Shown: positions 1 through 5,683 of the stretch, piece by piece | Layout of the letters: each line of letters begins with the position of its first letter | How positions within the stretch are numbered: position 1 is the stretch's first letter | Assembly: GCA_017420455.1 (NCBI GenBank) | Contig: JAFOJB010000060.1 | Span: 1 to 6,406, forward strand | Length of the DNA stretch: 6,406 nucleotides | Source: Blautia sp. | GTDB lineage: Bacteria > Bacillota > Clostridia > Lachnospirales > Lachnospiraceae | Direction of reading: 5' to 3' | The notes under the pieces: generated by a model | The model's input: only the letters and a program-made list of their open reading frames with translations | What the model was told of the DNA's origin: nothing | Database searches by the model: none | Made by a program: the position numbers and the translations under genes

Positions 1-995
1 ACTTCGTTGGAGACACCATTCTCGATACTGACAGGAACCGTTGTCCTGTAATCATTCGGACCGGTCACATCGAAATAGAAGACCCTGTCGGCATCCGTTC
101 CCGTGGTGGGATTTCCATTTACAGTAACATCCTTGATGATATGAAGGCTGCCTCTCTCCGGATTATGCGTGTTCGTGATCGTAAAACCATTCGCCTGGTT
201 TCCGGCCAGACTGGAAGTATATCCGGTAATCCCGCCGATTTCCTCGACGGAATAGGATATTTCCTTTCCACTCTCATCCTTCGTCTTCAGACCAGTCCAG
301 CGATAGCTCCAATTGTTCGAATTGTCAAGGGTAACGGTATCCTGAACGGTTGTTTCCGTTCCCGCGACCTTCTTCAGGAGATTGATCCTGATCCCTGCCG
401 GACGGAGCCCGTCTTTATCGTCCTCATCCCGCCAGATCTTTTCCGCAGAAACGTCTGTACGTGGAATATAGGTATTGGTGATGACTGTTTCACCGGCAGG
501 ATTCCGCTCCGGCTTGCCAAGAATATAATCCTCTGTTTCCGGCGGAATTTCCTTCCAGGAATAGGCGATTTCTTTGCCGTCCTTATATTTGGGAAGCGGC
601 TCTGTAGTATATGTCCACCCGTTGCCCGCATTCAGTACCGTCTGCAGTACAGGAACCGTCTCATCCGTTCCAAAAAGCTGAACGGTAATGGGCGGCCGGT
701 TTGCCTCAAAGCCTGCATCTCCCACCCAGTTCTTCGTAACCTTCAGGGTCACTGTTTCCGGTGTATGCGGATTCGAAACCGTCGTGACCGTCGATACGGA
801 CGAGTACGTCGGGGTACCATACCCCTCGACCGTATCCTCTTTCCATGTATAGACTATGAGCTTTCCATCTTCATTCAGATCCAGATCATCTTTTGTATAC
901 GTCCAGTTATTTTCTTCACTCAATACTGCAGATATATCTGTTTCTTTACCATTTCTCAGAAGATGGACCGTGACTGAAGCAGGACGGATTCCATC
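1..995 (-). pseudogene. Continuation of the Cna-B protein frame beyond the amber stop, incomplete at the left edge
   Basis: Translating on in the same frame after the TAG gives 331 sense codons with no further stop. They start DGIRPASVTVHLL, which completes the third Cna-B domain. A fourth domain (KVTKNWVG to TNTYIPR) and a fifth (EKIWRDEDDKDGLRP to TNTHNPERG) follow. The stretch from GSLHIIKDVTVNGNP resembles the start of an FctA/Spy0128-like pilin domain. The E-box-like strings YTWKE, YSWKE and YSVEE are present. This part contains no methionine codon, so it is unlikely to be an independent gene. It is best read as the downstream half of one protein of at least 735 residues. Any cell-wall sorting signal would lie off the left edge. 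The gene is typed here as a broken one, but read-through, a strain-variable codon or a base-calling error are possible. Confidence 0.75.
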
Positions 996-1649
996 CTAGT
1001 TATTCTCGTCAGCCCAGTCCTTATTGACAGTAGCGGAAGTTTTTCCCGGATTATAGGTATTTATGATCTTCTCTCCGGATGCAAGAGTATTATCATACCT
1101 GACCGTGTAATTCTCCGGAACCGGATCCTCTATCCACTGGTAACTGATCGGTTCTCCTTTTCTGAACTTCGGCAGGCCTGTTTCTGTATAAGACCATGCA
1201 TTGCTTTCATTCAGCGTGACTGTGCGGATATTTTCCGTTACATTCCCACATTTCGCTGTCAGAACAACCGTTACCTCCTCCGGCCGAACTCTGTCCTGAT
1301 CATCCTTATCATTCCATTCCTTCGTAACCGGCACATTCACTGTCTCAGGAGTGTGGCTGTTCGTAATCCTGACATTCCAGGTATTGGTGCCTTTCTCATA
1401 ATCGGGGCCTTCCACCGATTTGATGTAAGGGGATACATCCGCCTCGTCCCAGGTATATGTGATCTCCGCGCCATCTTTATATTTCGGAAGGTTTTCCACG
1501 GTATACTTCCATTCGTTCTCTGCATTCAGGATTACCTCCTGAACCACATCCTTCGTTTTATCCTCGAGAAGCCTCACCGTAACAGAAGCCGGACGTATGC
1601 CGTCCTGATCATCTGCATCGTTCCATACCTTTTCAACATGGGCAATGGT
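150..1649 (-). repeat. Five tandem Cna-B domains
   Basis: Five units of roughly 90-105 residues occur at about 1350-1649, 1044-1346, 768-1043, 459-753 and 150-458. Each opens with (V/E)K-x-W followed by an acidic patch and RP: WNDADDQDGIRP, WNDKDDQDRVRP, WADENN-stop-DGIRP, WVGDAGFEANRPP and WRDEDDKDGLRP. Each has a central W(K/S/T)Y turn, a lysine-rich LPKYKDG or equivalent, and a closing TN(S/T) strand ending in an Asn-x-x-x-Pro pattern. Unit four is the most divergent at the acidic patch. Repeats of this kind usually vary in number between strains. Confidence 0.8.
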
Positions 1650-2207
1650 GACAAGCGACCATTTGGCTGTCGCAACTGTTGTCGTCACCCCGTCTCCATC
1701 CGCCACCCGGAAGAAGAAGGGTGTAAGGCTCAGCTCCAGCGGCCCGGAGACCTTGTCTACCATATAAGCGCCGGGAGCGATATCCGAGAAGACCAGCTTT
1801 TTTTCCTGCGGCAGACTTCCCGCATACGCCGGGGACGGCAGCAGACCGCTGCTCTTTATTGCGGCTGCGCTGGCATCGCTGCAGGTTTTGCTTTTATCTT
1901 CAAAATTTTCGTCTGCTTCTGAAAGAGAGAGCAGCGTTCTCAGCGCATCTATCCCGCTGAACTCATCCGTCGGGACGAAAGCGCCATTTTCATCTACATT
2001 TCCAACCCGATACAAGCCTATGACGATTTCCTCTTCAAAATCCGGAAGGCTTGCATAATCCAGGACAGCCGAGCATCCGCCCTCTGCCCGTACATTGACC
2101 GTTCCGAACTGCACAGTCCCTGCAAAGATCAGCAGGAAGAGCACCGTCAGAACCTGCCATACATTTTTTTTCATTCCCGGAAAACATCTTTTTCCCATAC
2201 TCATCAT
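996..2207 (-). CDS. Secreted Cna-B repeat surface protein, N-terminal part ending at a premature amber codon
   Basis: The frame encodes 403 residues from the chosen ATG. That start is preceded by GAAGGAT with about 7 nt spacing. An in-frame GTG at 2255 and a Met 11 residues further in (MKKNVW) are alternative starts but have no comparable ribosome site. A signal peptide is clear: basic KKN, a hydrophobic run at about residues 15-31, and probable cleavage after VRA near residue 41. An N-terminal domain (about 42-187) resembles Gram-positive pilin-type domains, with LYRV and PGAYMV strands. Two complete Cna-B domains follow (about 188-286 and 288-388), each starting with a Lys-x-Trp-Asn-Asp motif and ending with TNSHTPE or NTYNPG. 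A third begins with NKDWADENN and is cut by TAG. Cna-B domains are beta-sandwiches, usually stabilised by Lys-Asn isopeptide bonds, that form stalks of adhesins and pili. As read, the product would be secreted but not anchored, because no LPXTG sorting signal precedes the stop. The family call is firm; the ligand is unknown. Confidence 0.85.
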   Translation of the reverse strand: MMSMGKRCFPGMKKNVWQVLTVLFLLIFAGTVQFGTVNVRAEGGCSAVLDYASLPDFEEEIVIGLYRVGNVDENGAFVPTDEFSGIDALRTLLSLSEADENFEDKSKTCSDASAAAIKSSGLLPSPAYAGSLPQEKKLVFSDIAPGAYMVDKVSGPLELSLTPFFFRVADGDGVTTTVATAKWSLVTIAHVEKVWNDADDQDGIRPASVTVRLLEDKTKDVVQEVILNAENEWKYTVENLPKYKDGAEITYTWDEADVSPYIKSVEGPDYEKGTNTWNVRITNSHTPETVNVPVTKEWNDKDDQDRVRPEEVTVVLTAKCGNVTENIRTVTLNESNAWSYTETGLPKFRKGEPISYQWIEDPVPENYTVRYDNTLASGEKIINTYNPGKTSATVNKDWADENN

Positions 2208-2213
2208 TCTTTC

Positions 2214-2220
2214 ATCCTTC
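2214..2220 (-). promoter_or_regulatory. Ribosome binding site choosing the Cna-B start
   Basis: GAAGGAT on the minus strand lies about 7 nt before the ATG at 2207. It favours this start (MMSMGKRCF) over the in-frame GTG at 2255. Confidence 0.65.
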
Positions 2221-2381
2221 TTTTTTTCCCCTGCTTCCGCAATCATCAATGTCACTACGCAGGAACTGCCGCAGCAGTCCCCAGGCTTTATATACGCGCG
2301 GACGAAACTGGGTAACGACAGCTCATTTCCGCCGCAGCATATCTCTTTTTGCGTGTGTACGCTGAATATAATATACTCCCC

Positions 2382-2409
2382 GGACCGGCAGGATTCCGGT
2401 CCTGTTTTT
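2382..2409 (+). terminator. Possible plus-strand terminator with no obvious gene
   Basis: Read on the plus strand, the perfect stem GGACCGG/CCGGTCC (7-nt loop) is followed by TG and five T residues, as in a Rho-independent terminator. No plus-strand gene precedes it. It could stop antisense transcription through the Cna-B gene, or it may be coincidental. Confidence 0.3.
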
Positions 2410-2419
2410 ACACCGGAAT
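2382..2419 (-). promoter_or_regulatory. Mutually exclusive hairpins in the Cna-B leader
   Basis: On the minus strand, ATTCCGGT (2412-2419) can pair with ACCGGAAT (2393-2400), giving 8 bp with an 11-nt loop. Alternatively GGACCGG (2396-2402) can pair with CCGGTCC (2382-2388), giving 7 bp with a 7-nt loop. The two share 2396-2400 and cannot form together. This is the layout of an attenuator or conformational switch, but there is no U-tract on the minus strand, so transcriptional termination there is not supported. Confidence 0.35.
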
Positions 2420-2457
2420 GGCGGTACCCGTTTACAGCCCTCCGGCATATTTTCCCG

Positions 2458-2556
2458 TCACTCCCGATACTGGTCAGATAACGGCATCCGGGAGAGACTG
2501 CCCAGCAGGCACTTCATCAACATCCGCTCCGAAACCAACGTATCTTTTGTCGACAT
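2458..2556 (-). CDS. Possible 32-residue leader ORF, function unknown
   Basis: An ATG preceded by AAGGAG (2568-2573, 11-nt spacing, slightly long) opens a frame for MSTKDTLVSERM and 20 more residues, ending QYRE and TGA. It lies in the Cna-B leader, downstream of the predicted promoter and just before the alternative hairpins. I do not recognise the sequence, and it has no obvious signal peptide or membrane segment. It could be a leader peptide, the remnant of a lost gene, or chance. A second overlapping frame (stop at 2474-2476) lacks a comparable ribosome site. Confidence 0.25.
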   Translation of the reverse strand: MSTKDTLVSERMLMKCLLGSLSRMPLSDQYRE

Positions 2557-2695
2557 CTACTGTTTTTCTCCTTTCTTCCGTCATATGTAATACACTTTTT
2601 CCTGCCGGCTGCACTGCAAATACCGGCTGTTTTCTTTTAACAAGCGTTGTACAAGCTTCGAAAAGTTTGCCTGCTACATAATTATAGATAATAGT

Positions 2696-2724
2696 ATTAT
2701 AAACGAAGCTACCTTTTTTTACAA
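2696..2724 (-). promoter_or_regulatory. Sigma-A-type promoter for the Cna-B transcript
   Basis: On the minus strand there is TTGTAA (2719-2724, four of six matches to TTGACA), a 17-nt spacer, and a perfect TATAAT (2696-2701). Transcription would start near 2689. The -35 box overlaps an A/T inverted repeat at 2713-2733. The nearest downstream genes are the small ORF and the Cna-B protein. Confidence 0.7.
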
Positions 2725-2733
2725 TAAAAAAAG
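2713..2733. repeat. A/T-rich perfect inverted repeat after thiN
   Basis: CTTTTTTTA (2713-2721) and TAAAAAAAG (2725-2733) form a 9-bp inverted repeat with a 3-nt loop. It lies 21 nt beyond the thiN stop and overlaps the -35 region of the next promoter. It may be a weak thiN terminator, an UP-element-like A/T tract, or both. The stem has only one G-C pair. Confidence 0.45.
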
Positions 2734-2753
2734 TCTGAAAATCGTCATTATTC

Positions 2754-3458
2754 TTATAAATTTTGTTCTGTTCCGGCCATCTCCGCATCCTGCTCCGGAT
2801 TTTCTGTTATTTCCGTCCTTCTCTGCTCCTTCCTTACCCTGATCAGAAGGAGTCTTCCTTCTCCCACGGAGACTCTGGCAGTCTTTCCGGGCAGCACCTC
2901 ATTGCTGACAGCATACTGGTACTCGCAGGTTATTTCTCCATCCTGAAGAGGGAACTTTGCATTCCCGATGTTTACTCCTCTGGCTGTCCCTGAAATATTC
3001 AGAAGAGAGAAGTATGGAAATGATTCGTCTATATATGCCGGAGACGAGGATACGATCTCCATTTCCGAATAATCGTCCACGATTCTGGCCTTCTTTCCTG
3101 CCGTATCCAGCATCAGGAGAATCGACACATTTGCCAGAGTATGGTCAAGCCTTTCCCCTGTCACGCCTGCCAGGAGAAAATCGTCAAACCCCCGGCGCAG
3201 TCCCTCCTTCACCGCATAAACGGAATCTGTGTCATCCTTCCTTCTGGGAAGGACAATGGTCTCGATCCCCGGTTCCCGGGGTTTTTCGAAGGAATCAAAA
3301 TCCCCCACGATCAGATCCGGCACTGCTCCCAGTCCTTTCCTGTGCCGCAGTCCGCCGTCGCAGAAGATATAATAATCCTCCTTGTCCAGGTATTCCCGTA
3401 TTCTTTCATAATCAGCTATCTGTGCTCCGCCGATGATCACACATCTTTTATTCCCCAT
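2754..3458 (-). CDS. thiN: Thiamine pyrophosphokinase
   Basis: The protein has 234 residues. It transfers pyrophosphate from ATP to thiamine to give thiamine diphosphate, the cofactor form, in the cytoplasm. Family signatures in order are CDGG (33-36), GDFDS (52-56), KDDTD (74-78), GERLDH followed by TLAN (101-110), and a C-terminal beta domain ending VSVGEGRLLLIRV (about 196-208). The acidic GDFDS and KDDTD motifs match those used for metal and nucleotide binding in this family. A hydrophilic tail of about 24 residues after the last beta strand is longer than usual for the family and Glu-rich. The start is supported by GAGGGG 5 nt upstream. In many Firmicutes thiN lies near rsgA and rpe; here it stands alone between the tRNA and the Cna-B gene. 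I see no TPP riboswitch. Its 5' region abuts the divergent tRNA promoter. Confidence 0.93.
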   Translation of the reverse strand: MGNKRCVIIGGAQIADYERIREYLDKEDYYIFCDGGLRHRKGLGAVPDLIVGDFDSFEKPREPGIETIVLPRRKDDTDSVYAVKEGLRRGFDDFLLAGVTGERLDHTLANVSILLMLDTAGKKARIVDDYSEMEIVSSSPAYIDESFPYFSLLNISGTARGVNIGNAKFPLQDGEITCEYQYAVSNEVLPGKTARVSVGEGRLLLIRVRKEQRRTEITENPEQDAEMAGTEQNL

Positions 3459-3463
3459 TTTTT

Positions 3464-3469
3464 CCCCTC
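3464..3469 (-). promoter_or_regulatory. Ribosome binding site of thiN
   Basis: GAGGGG on the minus strand is separated from the ATG at 3458 by five A residues. The spacing is slightly short but acceptable, and it supports the chosen start. Confidence 0.6.
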
Positions 3470-3492
3470 AGTAAAAAAAATAAAAAAAGTAC

Positions 3493-3521
3493 TTGCTTTT
3501 TCCGGAACCCTGTTATATAAT
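3493..3521 (+). promoter_or_regulatory. Promoter of tRNA-Gln
   Basis: TTGCTT (3493-3498), a 17-nt spacer and a perfect TATAAT (3516-3521) precede the tRNA. The start would be near 3528, about 24 nt before the mature 5' end. The -10 core TTATATAA is palindromic, so a divergent -10 for thiN could share it. Confidence 0.7.
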
Positions 3522-3551
3522 AGCATCTGTCGCAAGAAAAGAAAGCGATTT

Positions 3552-3623
3552 AGGGCTATCGCCAAATGGTAAGGCAACGGACTCTGACTCCGTCATTTGG
3601 AGGTTCGAATCCTCCTAGCCCTG
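3552..3623 (+). tRNA. trnQ: tRNA-Gln (anticodon CUG)
   Basis: A complete cloverleaf can be drawn. The acceptor stem is AGGGCTA/TAGCCCT (3552-3558 with 3616-3622, 7 bp perfect). The D arm is GCC/GGC with a GG-containing loop. The anticodon stem is ACGGA/TCCGT with loop CTCTGAC (3582-3588), giving anticodon CTG at 3584-3586, which reads CAG. The variable loop has 5 nt. The T arm is GGAGG/CCTCC with loop TTCGAAT. The discriminator is G73, and CCA is not encoded. The weak A1-U72 pair and G73 fit glutamine tRNAs, and the body resembles Firmicute tRNA-Gln. It is the only plus-strand gene in the window. Confidence 0.95.
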
Positions 3624-3625
3624 CT

Positions 3626-3656
3626 GGAGGTCTTCATCGGAAGACCTCCTTTTTTT
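3626..3656 (+). terminator. Rho-independent terminator of tRNA-Gln
   Basis: There is a perfect 10-bp stem, GGAGGTCTTC (3626-3635) with GAAGACCTCC (3640-3649), and a 4-nt ATCG loop. Seven T residues follow. It starts 3 nt after the tRNA discriminator base, so the primary transcript carries only this tRNA. Confidence 0.92.
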
Positions 3657-3703
3657 GTTATTTTCTCTGCTATTATATCTGTTATTTTCTGTGTTATTTT
3701 CTG
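3657..3703. repeat. Three short direct repeats between the tRNA terminator and a hairpin
   Basis: GTTATTTTCTC (3657-3667), GTTATTTTCTG (3681-3691) and GTTATTTTCTG (3693-3703) are near-identical 11-mers spaced 24 and 12 bases apart. No gene or known element is recognised here. They may reflect slippage or a protein-binding array. Confidence 0.5.
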
Positions 3704-3740
3704 CGCGGCAGCCTTCCTGTGAAAAGGAACCGCGCAGAAA
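3698..3740. other. Strong hairpin downstream of the dehydratase operon
   Basis: TTTCTGCGCGG (3698-3708) pairs perfectly with CCGCGCAGAAA (3730-3740). An inner TTCCT/AGGAA stem (3714-3718 with 3725-3729) and a 5-nt bulge extend it. It lies about 80 nt past the stop of the dehydratase-activator gene. It may act as a transcript end or 3' stabiliser for the minus-strand operon, but no run of T follows on either strand. The rest of the gap up to 3820 holds no recognised feature. Confidence 0.5.
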
Positions 3741-3820
3741 CAGCCTTTCATCATCTGTAAAGTCGTATAAGACACCCGATGGATATCAGATGGATAACCT
3801 CTTATGCAGGAGCTGTGCCT

Positions 3821-5683
3821 TTATCCATCTTTCTCCTGAAGCTCCTCCAGCGCAAAAAGAGCGGCGCCGACGGCGCCCACCAGATCCGGGTTTTCGCATA
3901 CATACAGTTTTTCCCCCAGACGCTTTTCTATCGCGTTTACCACTCCGGGGTTCCTGGCCACGCCGCCGCTCATCATGACCACCGGCGAAACTCCCACCCT
4001 TTTCAGCAAAGAGCAGGCTTTCCCGGCGATCGCGCTGTGGACGCCGCAGGCGATGTCGGCCTTTTCCTTGTTCTGCGCGATCAGCGAAATTACCTCCGAT
4101 TCCGCAAAAACCGTACACATGGAGCTGATCTGTACCTCTTCTTCAGCCTTCAGGGAAACAGGTCCCAGCTCCTCGATGGAAAGCTCCAGAGTTCTTGCCA
4201 TCGCCTCCAGAAATCTTCCGGTTCCGGCCGCGCATTTGTCATTCATGACAAAATCTGTCACCTCTCCCTTTTCATTCAGGCGGATTGCCTTGGAATCCTG
4301 TCCGCCGATATCAAGGATCGTACGAACCTCAGGATTGAAATAGATGGCGCCTTTTCCATGGCAGGAAATCTCTGTCACATTCCGGTCCGCATAGGGGATC
4401 GATACTCTGCCGTATCCCGTAGATACGATCATCGACAGATCCTCTCTTCCAAGGCCTGCCTTCTCCAGCACCATCTGCAGGATCTTCCCGGCTGATTCCG
4501 CGGTCTTCGCCCCGGTCCTGATCACCGCGTCTCCTACGATCTCTTTTTTCTCATTCAGGATCACCGCATTCGTGGAAGTGGACCCGCTGTCCACTCCCAT
4601 CACGTAAATTCCGGTCAATTTTCCGATTCCTTCCTTTTGTTTTTCCTGTATCTTCCTTCCACCGGTTTTCCGGCTGTCCCGGGCTTCCAGGAACGCCTCC
4701 ACCCTTGTCCGGATCTGGCCTTCGCACTGGGTGGTAAGGTCTGTTTCCACCTTAAGCAGCGGTACTTCCCCTTTCTGGTTCAGCCTGGTGTATTCATAAG
4801 TATACATATCGCAGAACTTCACAGTATGGTACACTATACCATCCACACTGTCCTTCATTCCCTCCAGGAACTGCTCCCGGCCGGTGGCTTTTACCATCCG
4901 TACACAGGGAATCTGGCAGAGCAGAGCTTCTGCATATTTCTCCAGATACCGTCCCGGTGCGGGACCGCCTGCAGACAGGTATCCCTCCAGCTGCTTTCCC
5001 CTTTCACGGCCGCTGCACGTCAGGTCGAAGGCCAGCGATGCTCCCCTTGCTGCCAGGAGGGCACGCACGCTTTTCGGACATCGGGACCCCATCAGGCCGA
5101 TCCGGAGTCTTCCTTCCTCCTCAGGCGCCGTCCGAAGAGAAGCCCCTTCGATCTTCCTTCGGACCAGAAGATCCAGTTCCTTCAGACAATCCTCTTCCTT
5201 CCCTGCCCCAGGTTTTCCTTTTCCGGATTTTTCTTGTCCGGATTTTTCTGCAGCTGCTTCCGGCTTCTCTTCCCCCGCTTCCTGCCCAGGTTCTTCTGTC
5301 CCGGACTGGTTCCGGACAGTTTTTCCTTCCCTGTAAGCCCTGTAGCTGTCTGCCAGGTCCGCAAGCCTCTTTTCATATAAGGAAACGGAATAATCATTGA
5401 CCTTCCGGGGAATATCCAGCAGATACAGGAACTTATCCGGATACTGTTCCTTCAGCACATCATAAAGACGTCTTACCGAATCGCAGCAGGTGGTCAGCAC
5501 CACCCCTTCGTACTCCCCGGCGGTCATCTCCTCCAGAACGCCCTTCACATATGAGCAGATATTCGGATGCATCCTGGTATCCGCCTGATTGAAATCCGTG
5601 ACCGACGGTTCCAGAAGCTCCATCCTGGCACCCAGAGCTTCCAGGAGCTCCACCGGCGTATATTTGCAGACATATCCGATCAT
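3821..5683 (-). CDS. Fusion of a 2-hydroxyacyl-CoA dehydratase-type half and its HgdC/BadF-family activator ATPase
   Basis: The protein has 620 residues and two parts. Residues 1-335 match the HgdB/HGD-D dehydratase family: GYVCKYTPVELLEALGA at the start, Cys-rich sites (C6, C43, C66-C67, C202, C223, C256, C260, C291, C320), and the family end motif GQIRTRVEAFLE. Residues 357-616 form a full activator: GVDSGSTSTNAV (363-374) and DIGGQD (458-463) phosphate loops, STGYGR (421-426), SGGVARN (572-578), and cluster cysteines in CAAGTG (C484) and SSMCTVFAESE (C523). In this family a dimeric activator holds one [4Fe-4S] cluster between subunits. It uses ATP hydrolysis to send a low-potential electron to a dehydratase or double-cubane reductase. 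Activator and target are usually separate proteins; here one chain carries both. A Glu/Lys/Gly-rich stretch (about 118-165) splits the dehydratase half. The start overlaps the upstream stop as ATGA, implying coupled translation. The substrate is unknown, and double-cubane-cluster proteins are an alternative to true dehydratases. Confidence 0.88.
   Translation of the reverse strand: MIGYVCKYTPVELLEALGARMELLEPSVTDFNQADTRMHPNICSYVKGVLEEMTAGEYEGVVLTTCCDSVRRLYDVLKEQYPDKFLYLLDIPRKVNDYSVSLYEKRLADLADSYRAYREGKTVRNQSGTEEPGQEAGEEKPEAAAEKSGQEKSGKGKPGAGKEEDCLKELDLLVRRKIEGASLRTAPEEEGRLRIGLMGSRCPKSVRALLAARGASLAFDLTCSGRERGKQLEGYLSAGGPAPGRYLEKYAEALLCQIPCVRMVKATGREQFLEGMKDSVDGIVYHTVKFCDMYTYEYTRLNQKGEVPLLKVETDLTTQCEGQIRTRVEAFLEARDSRKTGGRKIQEKQKEGIGKLTGIYVMGVDSGSTSTNAVILNEKKEIVGDAVIRTGAKTAESAGKILQMVLEKAGLGREDLSMIVSTGYGRVSIPYADRNVTEISCHGKGAIYFNPEVRTILDIGGQDSKAIRLNEKGEVTDFVMNDKCAAGTGRFLEAMARTLELSIEELGPVSLKAEEEVQISSMCTVFAESEVISLIAQNKEKADIACGVHSAIAGKACSLLKRVGVSPVVMMSGGVARNPGVVNAIEKRLGEKLYVCENPDLVGAVGAALFALEELQEKDG
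5186..5332 (-). repeat. Low-complexity charged linker inside the fusion protein
   Basis: About 48 residues (roughly 118-166 of the fusion) are almost entirely E, K, G, Q, A, S and P, with recurring EKSG, GKGKPG and GEEKPE units. The DNA shows matching short repeats such as TTTTTCTTGTCCGG. It falls between the first Rossmann-like lobe, ending near residue 115, and the second, starting near LRIGLMGSRCP (193-203). Confidence 0.65.

Larger units (their letters stand above)
2208..2695 (-). promoter_or_regulatory. Long untranslated leader of the Cna-B gene
   Basis: About 480 nt separate the predicted transcription start (near 2689) from the Cna-B start codon. Three things can be seen here. There is a 32-codon ORF with its own ribosome site (2458-2556). 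A cluster of competing hairpins lies at 2382-2419. A further hairpin at 2262-2281 has an 8-bp stem with one G-U pair and a TGCG loop; it sits about 55 nt before the start codon. I do not recognise a known riboswitch: no TPP or c-di-GMP signature is apparent. No other protein gene is convincing in this stretch. A leader of this length suggests post-transcriptional control, but this is an inference. Confidence 0.4.

Noticed and set aside
141..977. Long plus-strand frame opposite the Cna-B gene
   Set aside because: It is the mirror of a coding frame with clear domain homology on the minus strand. Its product is an Arg/Ile/Pro/Cys-rich string with no recognisable domain or ribosome site.
2095..2681. 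Plus-strand frames over the leader
   Set aside because: No ribosome site or recognisable domain was found, and they overlap the signal-peptide region of the real gene.
2474..2788. Minus-strand frame of 104 codons between thiN and the Cna-B gene
   Set aside because: It begins inside thiN in another frame and runs across the predicted promoter and the A/T palindrome. The translation looks non-coding.
3472..3502. Minus-strand attenuator before thiN (AAAAAG/CTTTTT stem plus T-run)
   Set aside because: The stem is 6 bp and nearly all A-U, too weak to support. The A/T tract is more simply promoter-flanking DNA.
3459..3551. TPP riboswitch upstream of thiN
   Set aside because: The space before the divergent tRNA is too short for one, and the conserved TPP-riboswitch strings are absent.
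3552..3623. tRNA gene as an integration site of a mobile element
   Set aside because: No duplicated tRNA 3' end, integrase or att-like direct repeat is visible in the window.
3779..5400. Several plus-strand frames (about 120-250 codons) opposite the dehydratase-activator gene
   Set aside because: They are Ser/Pro/Phe/Arg-rich translations of the complement of a well-supported gene. No family motif and no ribosome site was seen.
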